DNA from: Pigoraptor vietnamica
Taxonomy: Eukaryota > Opisthokonta > Filasterea
Length of the DNA stretch: 22,500 nucleotides
Direction of reading: 5' to 3'
Assembly (NCBI GenBank): GCA_943704525.1
Contig: CALSCQ010003070.1
Location: 1 to 22,500, forward strand
Of the stretch, positions 10,893 to 19,882 are shown in pieces. The position numbers were made by a program, and so were the translations under genes. Each line of letters starts with the position of its first letter. Within the stretch, counting starts at the first letter, position 1. Below the pieces are notes generated by a model, which did no database searches, was not told the DNA's origin, and saw only the letters and a list, made by a program, of their open reading frames with translations.

Positions 10893-11906
10893 CGCATTAG
10901 GACGGTAACAAAAACAAGAGATGGCAGTGAAGACATAGCCCGCAGCACCCGCATGCGTCCCACTGAGCGCCACACATCGTCATGGCAATAACACGCAGGT
11001 GCGCAACTGCACTCGCACGCACCGGAGAAGTCCGACGGGTATGTCTTTGGGTCGAAGAAATTCTTCACTTCGTACAGAGACGAGAACACGGGATCGACCA
11101 GAACGGCGTCGACAAACGCCTGCAAAGCCGCCTTCGTCAGTGGCATTCACACGACCACATAGATGGTATCCCTCATATGACGAACAACACAACAACAACA
11201 ACCCACACGCGCAGCTGCAAAAAATGATGCGCCACGCGCATCCCATCGCCACACACGCACCTGCAGACCTCTCCGCCGCTCGGCGATAAAGTCGCGGTCG
11301 AAATTTCCGAAGATGCGCTTCGGCGGCATGGGAAGCTCTCGCCCCGGAAACTGCGCCTGTGCGCAGCGACTCACACAAATCAGCACAATAGTGCACAACT
11401 GAGAAGAGCCACGCGCAAACGCCGAAGTCACAGCGACTTTACAAGAACAATAGCACGACTGAGAAAAGCACCGCACAAACCCTAAGTCACATACAATTGA
11501 GGAAAGCCACCGCACAAAAAAACGCCAGATTCACAGACATGGGCGACATAAACGCGAGCACGCGCACGCAAAAACGCACCTGAATGGTCGCATAGAGCTG
11601 GTCAAAGTCGCTGTATCGCTTGATGATGGACCACGACTGCTCCTGGCCGAGCCCACGCGTCACCTTCAGCACATACTCCTGCGCTCGCGATGCGTGTGGT
11701 GCCTGTTATCCATCGGTGTCCTCTGAAGCAAAGGGAAGGATGCAAGCATGGAACGCGTGCACGCGCGTGCGTGTGCGTGTGTATAAATGTTTTTTGCGGA
11801 CACTCACGACATGGTCCTCAATCTTCTGCTGGCTCTCGATGCCGCACTGTAGGAGCACCGTGTCGTCGATGCCCGGCGAGGGCGACGCCGACGAGAGCGC
11901 CGCCAT
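7976..11906 (-). CDS. PXK: PX domain-containing kinase-like protein with WH2 tail (12 exons)
   Basis: Exons on the minus strand: 11906-11808, 11678-11580, 11356-11261, 11119-11023, 10710-10633, 10526-10459, 10362-10246, 10032-9931, 9792-9694, 9471-9389, 9114-8228, 8079-7976; phases agree and give 642 residues. The ATG has A at -3 and G at +4. Order: PX domain about 15-130 (RRGLQ-type end, RYSDFD, PPKRIFGNFDRDFIAER), kinase-like domain about 135-430, lysine-rich linker, long Pro/Ala tract about 490-605, and a C-terminal WH2-like segment (RGALLSSI 615-622, DRSAPSL end) that closely matches animal PXK. The family binds phosphoinositides and acts in endosomal trafficking and ligand-induced receptor internalisation; the WH2 segment binds actin. 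The catalytic loop reads HLHAGN (299-304) instead of HRDLKxxN and the DFG position reads TDLEN (314-318), as in animal PXK, so kinase activity is doubtful. Exact 5' edge of exon 3 could shift by six bases (AQ included or not). Confidence 0.93.
9804..9891. repeat. Intronic 29-base tandem duplication and C21 tract
   Basis: In PXK intron 8 (9793-9930), GATCGAAGG...CAGCGTCTC occurs twice (9804-9831 and 9833-9860), followed by 21 C at 9871-9891. On the sense strand the latter is a G run close upstream of the 3' splice side. Confidence 0.75.
10183..10226. repeat. (GC)n/(GT)n microsatellite in PXK intron 7
   Basis: GC dinucleotides grade into GT dinucleotides between the exons ending at 10246 and starting at 10032. 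Sense strand reads CA/GC. Confidence 0.85.
10741..10890. repeat. Interrupted (CA)n array in PXK intron 4
   Basis: Three CA blocks separated by short ATGCAC and ATTCACATTC spacers, in the intron 10711-11022; the sense strand reads TG. The alternation of near-identical spacers suggests internal block duplications. Confidence 0.85.
11394..11535. repeat. Degenerate intronic repeat in PXK intron 2
   Basis: Three diverged copies start at about 11394, 11454 and 11492 and share a core like ACTGAGAARAGCCACCGCACAAA followed by AAGTCACA. They sit in the intron 11357-11579. No mobile-element features accompany them. Confidence 0.55.
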
Positions 11907-12326
11907 GTTCTCGCACACACGCACTCACGCACGCACGCACCTTTACACGCACACACACACACACTCACACACTCTAATACATAAAGTTTAGGAGGCTTTC
12001 AAGTGTTGTACGACCTGTTGTTGACGTGGGCGAGAATGGGCTATAAATAACCCCTGAGTCCTTGAATACCATATTTGGGTAAAACGGTTCCGAATTCTTT
12101 TTATAGCTCATAGCATGACGTCACGTGCACACCGCCACACGAGTGCTCAGCGAAATTCTCGGGTGAAACAGTCTACTTGTCATGGGAAAGTGCGCAGGTG
12201 GGGCCCTTTGATTTTTACTCCAATCTCAGAGTGCAGCCCGCCGCCAACAGCGCCTTCAGTGGGCACGGATCAGCGCCGAAACTCTGAAGTTTATGCCAGA
12301 AACAACGGAGGGCTCGCCTCAATCAG
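11907..12326 (-). promoter_or_regulatory. Upstream region of PXK with TGACGTCA (12116-12123) fused to E-box CACGTG (12122-12127)
   Basis: About 420 bases lie between the PXK start codon and the last recognisable piece of the receptor pseudogene. The first 75 bases upstream of the ATG are TG-rich on the sense strand and could be leader or the end of a leader intron. A CRE palindrome overlaps an E-box at 12116-12127, about 210 bases before the ATG. The AT-richer segment 12040-12115 may be core promoter. The rest (12128-12326) shows nothing I can support. Confidence 0.45.
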
Positions 12327-14176
12327 TTATCGGCAGCGCACGCGCAATTCAGTCCACATGGCAAGCAACTCGAATTCCGACGCGCCGTTCTCACGGACAT
12401 GCAGTCCGCGGAGCGATATGCCGTACACGCGCGTACCCGCCACAGCTAGCAGCGGCGCGGTCGGAGCCAAGATCGAGATATTCGCATGCAGCATGAAAGA
12501 GCGAGTTCCACCCATCGTGACGAAACAGTCAACACTGACGGACACTGAGTTGCGGTGCCTGCGTCAGCTCCCACAACTGCCGCTGTGCGTTGACAAAAAA
12601 TCACACGTTCGGTGAGCGTGTCGACGAGCGTCACGAAGTTGCCAATGGCCACGCAGGCGCCGGTCGCCGCATTGGCCGTCGGCGTAGTCGCACGATACGC
12701 TGAAGTTGTGACCTGTGTCACCGCCGTCGGAGTCTGCAGTTGGCTCACTGCGGCGCTGACGCCGGCGCCGATGGGTTGCAGTTGCACGGACTGCACGGTG
12801 TAGGCGTTGTCGCCGGCGCCGTCAGAGTGAGCAACTGGGTCCTCACGGTGGTTGACGGCGTCGGGTTGTTGCAGGCGCCTGAGATCGGATCGCAAGTCGC
12901 CGTGTCCGTCGTCATCGCCGCACGAGCAGGTGAATGCGCAGTCCGTCCCATACCTTCCCTGCCGACATGGTTTATTTACGATACGGGGAGCTAGCACTGC
13001 AGACCGGGGCCACCACCCCCCAGGTGCCTGGGTAATGAAATTGGTCGTTCGTAAACCCGGGAGGGCACAGCGGGGTGGTCAGGCACTGCTGCTTTGCCGC
13101 GGTGCACAGCGGCGTCAAATCGGCCCCGGAGTTATTGCCCACAATTCTGCGTTGAAGTCACACAGTTAACGGGCACAAATGGCAGCCGGCTGTTACAGCA
13201 GAAAATGTCGCCCCGAGCCACAACAATAGGACGGAATGCTCCGGACCCTCAGCCCTAGCGCACGAACTGATCAGCCGATTTGACTTAGTGTCCTGCAACT
13301 ACGGCTGCATCATCGTGGAGTAACTTACACAAACTGAGTCAACGGACGCGGCCAGCTTGTAGTCATGTGGAAGGAACGTAAGTGGATTGTACGAAAGATC
13401 CTGCAGGGAAAGTCAATCAGAAACATGTTAGTGGCTTGACAGCTCAGTCAGGTGCACACCGAGTATAGCTACTCGGCTGCAAACAGGACTGCACGCACGG
13501 CTCGGCAGAGATTGTGACGCTGCCGGCTGTACCAATGGAGGTACTGATTTGTCGCCGAATCATGATCGAATCGCGTGACCGGCCGGTGGACACTGACGGA
13601 ATGGCACCAGCGGGCAATCTTATTACTTACCGGCAATCCCAAAAGTTTCGCCATGCTGAAGAGATTGGCTGAAAGGGACATCAGCTGGTTCGCCGCGAGC
13701 GATCTGCGTGATGGTGGCGCCAGGTAGAGAATAAATTGGACGATCCGTCTCCGAGAACACCTTTAGCTACTGGGTCCACTGCACGGCACACCGGACAGCT
13801 CCGTCCACACCCGGCCGACTGGACTACAACTGAATCGGCCGGGCGACAACACATCACCAGCTTGGCAAACGCAAAACCAGTTGAGGCCAACTCACATAGA
13901 TTGAAGGGATGGCAGGTTGTCAAAAATGCCGGCAGGGAGTGAGGTAAGTCTGTTATTGGCCAGAGATCTGCAGAAATAGACCTGTCCAGCGGAAGTGAGC
14001 ATCAATCAGGCGCCCCCCCGGGCGCTGGCAGCTGGTTGCAGTTGCCGTGGGGATGCATGCACGGGCATACTCAGAACCAGAGCAGATGACAATGTTACAG
14101 ACTCACACGGCAGGTGTGTAAGTTGCGGCAGGTTGTCAAGGCAGAAAGTGACGAAAGACGGTTATTGGAAAGGTCT
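12327..14176 (-). pseudogene. Decayed LRR/EGF-like receptor ectodomain gene
   Basis: Minus-strand LRR exons are clear: 13967-13896 (72 bases; NNRLTSLPAGIFDNLPSLQ), 13703-13631 (73; NQLMSLSANLFSMAKLLGL) and 13400-13329 (72; DLSYNPLTFLP), each with CAG/GTRAGT borders and matching phases. A fourth at 14176-14109 (DLSNNRLSSL) is short by about seven bases relative to its sisters and shifts frame. Below 13,200 a cysteine-rich region continues (NNSGADLTPLCTAAKQQC, then GRYGTDCAFTCSCGDD, then CDPISGACNN, a laminin/MEGF-type EGF pattern, then a Thr/Val-rich domain), but the frame changes repeatedly, near 13135, 12985, 12905, 12810, 12590 and 12545, with stops in the abandoned frames. LRR ectodomains bind ligands at the cell surface. 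No membrane or cytoplasmic part is seen. A very intron-split active gene or assembly indels are less likely alternatives. Confidence 0.65.
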
Positions 14177-16187
14177 CTGTGGGGCCGAACGATCGCAGGT
14201 GAGAGATCAGTTCAGAGTTAATTTGGCCGCCGTTGCTGGTTTGCCGGCAGCCGGCAGCCGCATCCAAGGTCATCGTGGGACTCCCGGCCTGATGCCGAGT
14301 GTGCCGCGGCAAGCTTAAGCTGTGAATGCCGCCGGACGGCACCGACTGTGCGGACATTCCACTCGCTTTGTCGCGGGCGTATCGCAACAGTGTTTATGCC
14401 CATCGGCTAATGTGCACTACATGTACGGCTGAGGGTGGCTGTCAGTGTCAGTTTGGCTTCCGGCTTTTTGGTTCGTTGTCGTCATTCGAGATTAATCTCA
14501 GCCAGCTGTGGACCCTCCGCTGTGGCATCAGAACGTAGGGTCGCTGCCCTCCCCGGCCCTGACTGCACACTCATTGCTGCCCGCCGGCGGGCAGAACGAC
14601 GTACGGCAATCCGAGATGCCGGGGTGCGTGCCGTCGCCTGACTGAGGCGACTAAGGTCGCATGCCGCGCGGCAATGGCTCGGCGTTGAACGCATCGGCCG
14701 AGGGACAACACCATGCCAATCCGGCTCGTGGTCAGTAGCCAACTGTTTGACCGATGGCTTCGGCGCCTCGTCCGTGCAGTGCGGCCATGACTACCCATTG
14801 TCCGAAACCGGCCAAAACTGCCGCCAAATTTGGCTGCTGTCCACCCCGGTACCAGTCGACGCGCTGCAAGGACATCTGCTGCAAGGTAGGTTTCTAACAG
14901 TGAAAACGGGGGGCGATCCGGTGAGGGGCTGACTGTGCATTGAGAAGGGGCAGTCGTCGGTTTGATGACGCACACGTTCAGTTCCCTTGTGTCTCCGCAT
15001 GCCATTCATTCAGGGCCGGTCTCGGAAGCAGTCGCGGACGCCTCGGATCCGCATGGTCGTTGCTGTTCGCCGAGGTCGGAAGGCCCGAGGCTGGGCCGTA
15101 CCGCCGAGTCGGCGACCTTTCACTGCAGGGCATGCGCCGGCGCCTGAACGACCTCGGCCGTTGTTCGTTGTACCGCATCCCATTGCTCTCAGCGAGAACT
15201 GCGCCGGCCGGCCGCTGCCGTGTGATGGCGGAAGACCCCTGTGACGGCCGGGGCAACTGTGCGGAATCGGCCGGGCCGTGACTCACAGCGGGCCGGCCTT
15301 ACGCACTAAGCCCGGCGCCCCGTCAGTGTGTGAAACAGCCGCTCTCTGATAAACCCGGTCGAGCTGTAATAAGACAATCGCTGGGCGGGTGTGCGTTGCA
15401 GTGTGTTGTCGTCTCTGCTGAAGTCGACTCGGGCGCGCCGGGCCCGGCGTGACAGTGACATCGCCGCATGCTGTAAACGGGAAGGATCTGTGACAGTCTG
15501 AATCCGCTAAGGGTGTCAGTCGATAGGTCGGGCGGCCGGCGTCCACACGCGTGTGTGTGAACCGAGTGACGCAGATTGGGTTTGCCGGTGGTTTAGTTTG
15601 TGTCATGTGCGGAGAAAGTCGGCGACGGCGTCTACACGTGCTGCGCGCACGCCGGTAACCTCGGCTTCTCTCTTGGTGTCCGGCGAATTCCGTGGAGGCA
15701 AAGGCGTCGACTGAGTGACACGTTGGACTGGTGAATTGGTGTGAAATCAGACACTTCCCGATTTGTGCAACGGCAATGACACCCGGGCGTTTTTCCCCTT
15801 ATTTCCATTTTTCGTTGCTCCGCTCACTCTGTGTTTCCCTTCGATCCGCGAAGCATCTTCCGCATACATCATCCGCAGTAAACAGGCGCATAGCGCTGGC
15901 ATGCAAGCACACCGACCACGTCCCATGACCAGTTCCTTTGCGGTGTGTGGAAGACTCACACTTACCCATCGCCATGTTGCCGGCCCGCCGGGTCACGGCC
16001 GCCGGCCGGCGGCACGGCCCGCGGTCGGGACCGTGCGGCATGAAATCGCCGGGCAGTCGCCGGCGGCCCGCCCGGCGAGGTCAGCGCGAGTGCCGCCCCG
16101 GGTGACAAAGACTTACTCAAGCGGCGACGCGAGCTAAGCCGCACCGAGTAAGGGACGACTGGGCCCGCCGGCGTCGCGGCCGAACTG
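14177..16187. other. GCCGGC-rich stretch without an intact gene; possible LRR scraps
   Basis: No reading frame here has convincing coding character. The DNA is rich in GCCGGC and CGGCCG words. On the minus strand weak LRR-like pieces appear near 14,930-14,880 (QPLTGSPPVFT; ETYLAADVLAARRLV in another frame) and near 15,340-15,300 (ERLFHTLTG), and donor-like ACTCAC/ACTTAC complements occur at 15281, 15954 and 16111. They may be further decayed exons of the neighbouring receptor gene or chance. Confidence 0.35.
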
Positions 16188-16220
16188 ATGCTCAAATCTG
16201 ATCGCTTCGTCGGCCCAGTC

Positions 16221-17855
16221 ATGCCTGCGTTGTCTGAGGACGCGTGCAAGGTCCTCCTCGCGAAGGTTCGCGAGGAGTACGAGAATACGCCTGCTTCCCG
16301 CCGCCGCGATGATGACGCCGTGCCTCAGTGGTCGCGCCGCAGGGGCCTCCGGAAGGGCGCGCTTCCCAAGTCGCCGGGCTCGACAAACACGAACAGTTTC
16401 ATGGTGTTCAGCAACCGCTTCCGCGGCCCACTTCGCCGCCACCTTCCGACGCTGACGAACGGCCAACTCTCGAGCGTCCTCGCGCAGCTGTGGCGCTCTC
16501 TGCCAGACAGAGAGAAGGCGGAGTTTCGCACCGCCGCTTCAAGACTTCGGCAGATGGTCCCGACCTCTCGCTTGCCATTGACAGCGGCGCAGCCAGGCGC
16601 CGACAACGACTGGGCGGCAGCCGCGACGGACTCCGCCCCGGCGACGTTTGCAGCGCCGGCGTCAGCTTTTGTTCCATTCCGGCCGGTCAACGACGTGCGT
16701 ATGGACAGTGAACAGGCTGACGCATGCGCGCCTCGCCGGCTTCGTGCTACTGCTGCGCCAACAGAGACTCTGGGCGCCGTTATTGAGACGGGATCCCCTG
16801 GCCGTGTCCGCGACTCCGCCGGCGTTGTTTGCTCGTCAGCTTTCGGCCACACCGCCGCCTTCGACGACGCCCATCGCCGGCTTCTTGCAATCTTTCCAGC
16901 GCACAGGCCGTTACTGACAGGGGCCGACGGGCACAATCAACCGCAAGTCCAGACACCGCGTTTTGGGCAGGTGACGGTGAGCCCCGCCGGCGTGGAGTTG
17001 TCGAGAAAACAGAGGTCCGTTGTGTGTGGCGGCATTCGAACCCTCCCTCTTTTCGGAGGTGTCGGACGGGAAGCGCAATCATGTGTGCAATCGGCAGCGG
17101 CACAGGCGTCCGACAGCATCGGCTCGCATCCGAGGGTCAACGATGGCAGTGTCGGCCTTGGGCAAGGGGCGTTATTCCCCTCCGATCTCTGCTCGCGCGA
17201 CGGGTATGATGCGACGGGTTGTTCGGGTGCTCACGTCACGGCGACACATGGCGAACAGTCGTACTCGTTCTTTGCCGGAACGGCTCCCACAGGAGCTCAC
17301 TTCGACGATCTGCAACCGCTAACGAGCGACGCGCTGTCAGTGGACGTTGGGTTGTCGTCCACGTGTCCGGATCCAGTTGGTGTGATGTCGGCGTTGACCG
17401 ATGCCTTGCCTGCGGAAGTCGCTCGAACGACGTCTCTATTCGAATTCGAACAATTCGAACGGGAGCGCATCTTGTTGTCGGATCTGACGGGCGGCGAAAT
17501 GCGTGCCGCCCTCGACGCACGTCGCATCCCAGTTGTGCGCCAGGAAGCGCCGTCTTCTCCGGCGGCCGGCTCTTTCACGTTGGCAGACGGTGCCGGCGCA
17601 TTTTGCGCTTTCCCGCACACCGACGAAGCGAACGTGCAGGACTCCGATCACTCGGCGTCGCTTTTTAGTGATTGGCGCGAGGACGACGGCGGCCAAGGCC
17701 CTCTTTCTCACCACGACGTGCGTACACTCGGGGCACGCGCTGGACCTCAAGCGCCTGTCACGTCAATAGATAGCGATCCAGCGCAGCAGTTTGACGCGTC
17801 TGCGGAATCGGCGGCGGCTGTGGCGTACTGGAGCATGCCGGTTGTCCTCGTGTGA
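16221..17855 (+). CDS. HMG-box protein, paralogue 1 (intronless)
   Basis: A single open frame of 555 codons from ATG 16188, or 544 from ATG 16221; I prefer 16221 because it has G at -3 while 16188 has C. Numbering from 16188, residues 20-65 form a conserved basic block (DDDAVPQWSR, RRGLRKG), and residues 66-122 are an HMG box: NSFMVFSNRFR, RRHLPTLT, LSSVLAQLWRSLP, EKAEF, AASRL align with the family pattern NAFMLFxxxxR, P, LSxxLGxxWxxLxxxEK, AxxL. HMG boxes bend DNA in the minor groove; single-box proteins of this MATA/SOX-like type are usually sequence-specific regulators. Residues 123-545 are low-complexity Ala/Asp/Ser/Thr-rich with no recognised domain. The C-terminus ends YWSMPVVLV. About 70% identical to paralogue 2 over residues 20-122, unrelated in the middle. 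No introns, unlike the neighbours. Sits opposite in strand to the decayed receptor gene. Confidence 0.85.
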   Translation: MPALSEDACKVLLAKVREEYENTPASRRRDDDAVPQWSRRRGLRKGALPKSPGSTNTNSFMVFSNRFRGPLRRHLPTLTNGQLSSVLAQLWRSLPDREKAEFRTAASRLRQMVPTSRLPLTAAQPGADNDWAAAATDSAPATFAAPASAFVPFRPVNDVRMDSEQADACAPRRLRATAAPTETLGAVIETGSPGRVRDSAGVVCSSAFGHTAAFDDAHRRLLAIFPAHRPLLTGADGHNQPQVQTPRFGQVTVSPAGVELSRKQRSVVCGGIRTLPLFGGVGREAQSCVQSAAAQASDSIGSHPRVNDGSVGLGQGALFPSDLCSRDGYDATGCSGAHVTATHGEQSYSFFAGTAPTGAHFDDLQPLTSDALSVDVGLSSTCPDPVGVMSALTDALPAEVARTTSLFEFEQFERERILLSDLTGGEMRAALDARRIPVVRQEAPSSPAAGSFTLADGAGAFCAFPHTDEANVQDSDHSASLFSDWREDDGGQGPLSHHDVRTLGARAGPQAPVTSIDSDPAQQFDASAESAAAVAYWSMPVVLV

Positions 17856-18874
17856 AGCTGTCGTCGGTGAGCATTTGTCAGAGCAATGAAGAAAACCAGA
17901 CTGTCTTTTGGCTGATACCTGTCCAGCTTACCGCCCGGAGTTACGGCAGTTTTTCGGCCGTGGACTGTCTGCGACTGGTTGCTGCAATGGCACGCGGCTG
18001 TTTTGCTCAGTGCCGGCATGCACGCCCTTATGCCGGACCGCCGTCATCATTCGCCGGCCAGTAGCGGCCTTACAGTAGTTCGCTCACTCGGCCGGCGGAT
18101 CCGGCCGGGGCCTTCAGCCGTTGGCCAATGGCCGGAGCTGCCCCGGGTGCGAGGCCCGGGCCGTGACGGTGGCGACTGAAACGGGGCTTTATTGCGACGG
18201 GTTCAGTCCTGTCGCCGGAATTTTGCCGCCTTCGGGTCAGCCGGCATCAGACGAGTGCCAGCACACGACACTGGCGGCAATTCGTCCATCTCAGTCTCTC
18301 AGTGCCCGCCCTGACACACTGACCGACATACCCGTTACTGTACTACCCAGTCCGGACCGTGCGCCTGGCGACGCCTCGACGTCATCCGACCGCTCTTCCT
18401 CCGTGTAGGTAACCTGATGAAAGGCAATGACAGGAGTGATGCCAAACCCAAAAAATAGCCTAAATTTAAAATAACGTTAAAGGAGTATCGCATAGCCGGT
18501 TTGCTTCAATCTAACGTTTAGTCCGGGAATGGTCGGCACACGCCCGCCCGCCTGCGGTTCTGAACACACAGCCGCCGGCCACTGACCGTGGGTCATCACG
18601 GCGGCCCAGTCACTGCTCAGTACCGGCCACTTGCCCGGTCGTCGGCGGCGATTGTTCCGGTCAGTCACTGACAGTCAGACGGACCGGATCAGCGGCGGGA
18701 TCCACGTATCTGAGCCGCCGCCCGGGTGCCGTGGCTCTGATGCCGCAGCCCACGGCTGAGCCGTACAGTACCCGGAGCCGGCCCGGCGGCAGCCGCCGGC
18801 TGAATCGGGCCGCCGCCGCCCAGACCGGACACTCGGCAGGCACTCAGTGAGTCACGGATCGGCGGCGAACTCAC

Positions 18875-19070
18875 CAGGGTAAGCCTATTCCATGGGATGA
18901 CATCTTAGGTGCGAGGGGATCGCTCGTTTTCGTGCGTGAATCGGCTGCCCGTGTCGGGCGCGGCTTGATTGACGCAATGATGGCAGGTGCACGCGCAGGG
19001 TGCCAAATCTGCCAGCCAACAATGATGCCCCATTTAATCCGAGAATGTTCCACGGAATCGCTCCACTCAC
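18875..19070 (-). pseudogene. LRR-like exon relic
   Basis: Minus-strand code reads LGLNGASLLAGRFGTL followed shortly by HLPSLRQ, close to the LRR exon pattern NxLxSLPAGxFxxLxSLQ of the receptor pseudogene at 13.3-14.2 kb, but with an extra three residues and a missing one. Donor-like GTGAGT sites bound the segment at 19070-19065 and 18874-18869. If real it extends the receptor relic to 19 kb and places HMG-box paralogue 1 inside its span. Could be chance similarity. Confidence 0.35.
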
Positions 19071-19217
19071 AAAGGTAACAGGAGTGGAACCCTTTTGTTA
19101 GCCCTGTGTCCGTCTATCGCCAGCACGTGGTTTCTCTGTGCAAAGTGAAAAAAAAACGGGAGGAACATGGCATTGCGCCGGCATAAATGGCCAGAACTCC
19201 CTAATCCCTAATCGAGT

Positions 19218-19529
19218 CTATTGGCAGCCGGGCGACATGGACACCTTTTTTTGTTTCACTTCAAAACGGTCTTCGTGTTGGAACTTCCACTCGCTTTGCG
19301 TGGGCCATGCAAAGCAAGCCACGCCGCCAGTGGGCTCTTTTAATTTTTTGGAGTCCTGACTCAGTCGGTCGGCCGTCGACAATCCAACTGTGACACCCAT
19401 ACCCTTTAGGTCGATTGTGCGGGTCGTGCCGACACACATCGAGACGCCGACACATCGAGGCGCATCCTGTGGCACAATCGTCTTAGTGTACTTGACGGCG
19501 TTTTGGAGTTCCTCGCGGCAGCTTGACAC
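19218..19529 (-). other. Unassigned minus-strand reading frame, possible exon
   Basis: An open frame of about 100 codons without an ATG at its head; a CCGGTAG acceptor-like site lies at its upstream edge near 19,530. The translation (ELQNAVKYTKTIVPQDAP, GTTRTIDLKGMGVTVGLS, EWKFQHEDRF) has ordinary composition and four cysteines and looks more protein-like than the antisense frame at 19138-19359. It may be an N-terminal exon of the decayed receptor gene or noise. No family recognised. Confidence 0.3.
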
Positions 19530-19882
19530 TACCGGCAGGCCTGCCGCCGGCGGGGGCCACCACGCTCGGATCGCCGCGCTTCACGGACAGACACCGACGC
19601 CACTCAACGGCATGCGTTATCACGCATCGAAATCAGTAGGGTGGGCCACTTTCCGTATGTTGCGAGTGCGCCGCATAGTTCTCGGACGTTCATCGTTCTT
19701 CACAGTCGACCAGTCGGCGGTCTTAGACTCAGTGAGGGTGCGCCGTATGTCAGTACACTAACGCCCCAGAGACGTCCTCCCCTCCCCCCCCCCCCAAACC
19801 TCACTACGCGCCCGCGGCGGGCTCTTGCAGTGCGACCAGTCGCCCCGCGCAGCATCGGATGGCGGGCGCCGCGGACAACAGT

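Larger units (their letters stand above)
17856..19882. other. Spacer between the HMG-box paralogues
   Basis: Two kilobases with no intact gene that I recognise. The left part (17,900-18,860) is rich in GCCGGC-type words, with a short AT-rich patch at 18,450-18,490. The 18,870-19,070 segment carries LRR-like code on the minus strand (own entry). A C-rich run lies at about 19,782-19,795. The promoter of paralogue 2 must lie near 19,600-19,880, but no TATA box or shared upstream element with paralogue 1 is obvious. Confidence 0.5.

Noticed and set aside
12327-13200. Programmed ribosomal frameshifting in the receptor-like gene
   Set aside because: Too many changes, no common slippery heptamer at the break points, and an LRR exon with missing bases; decay is simpler.
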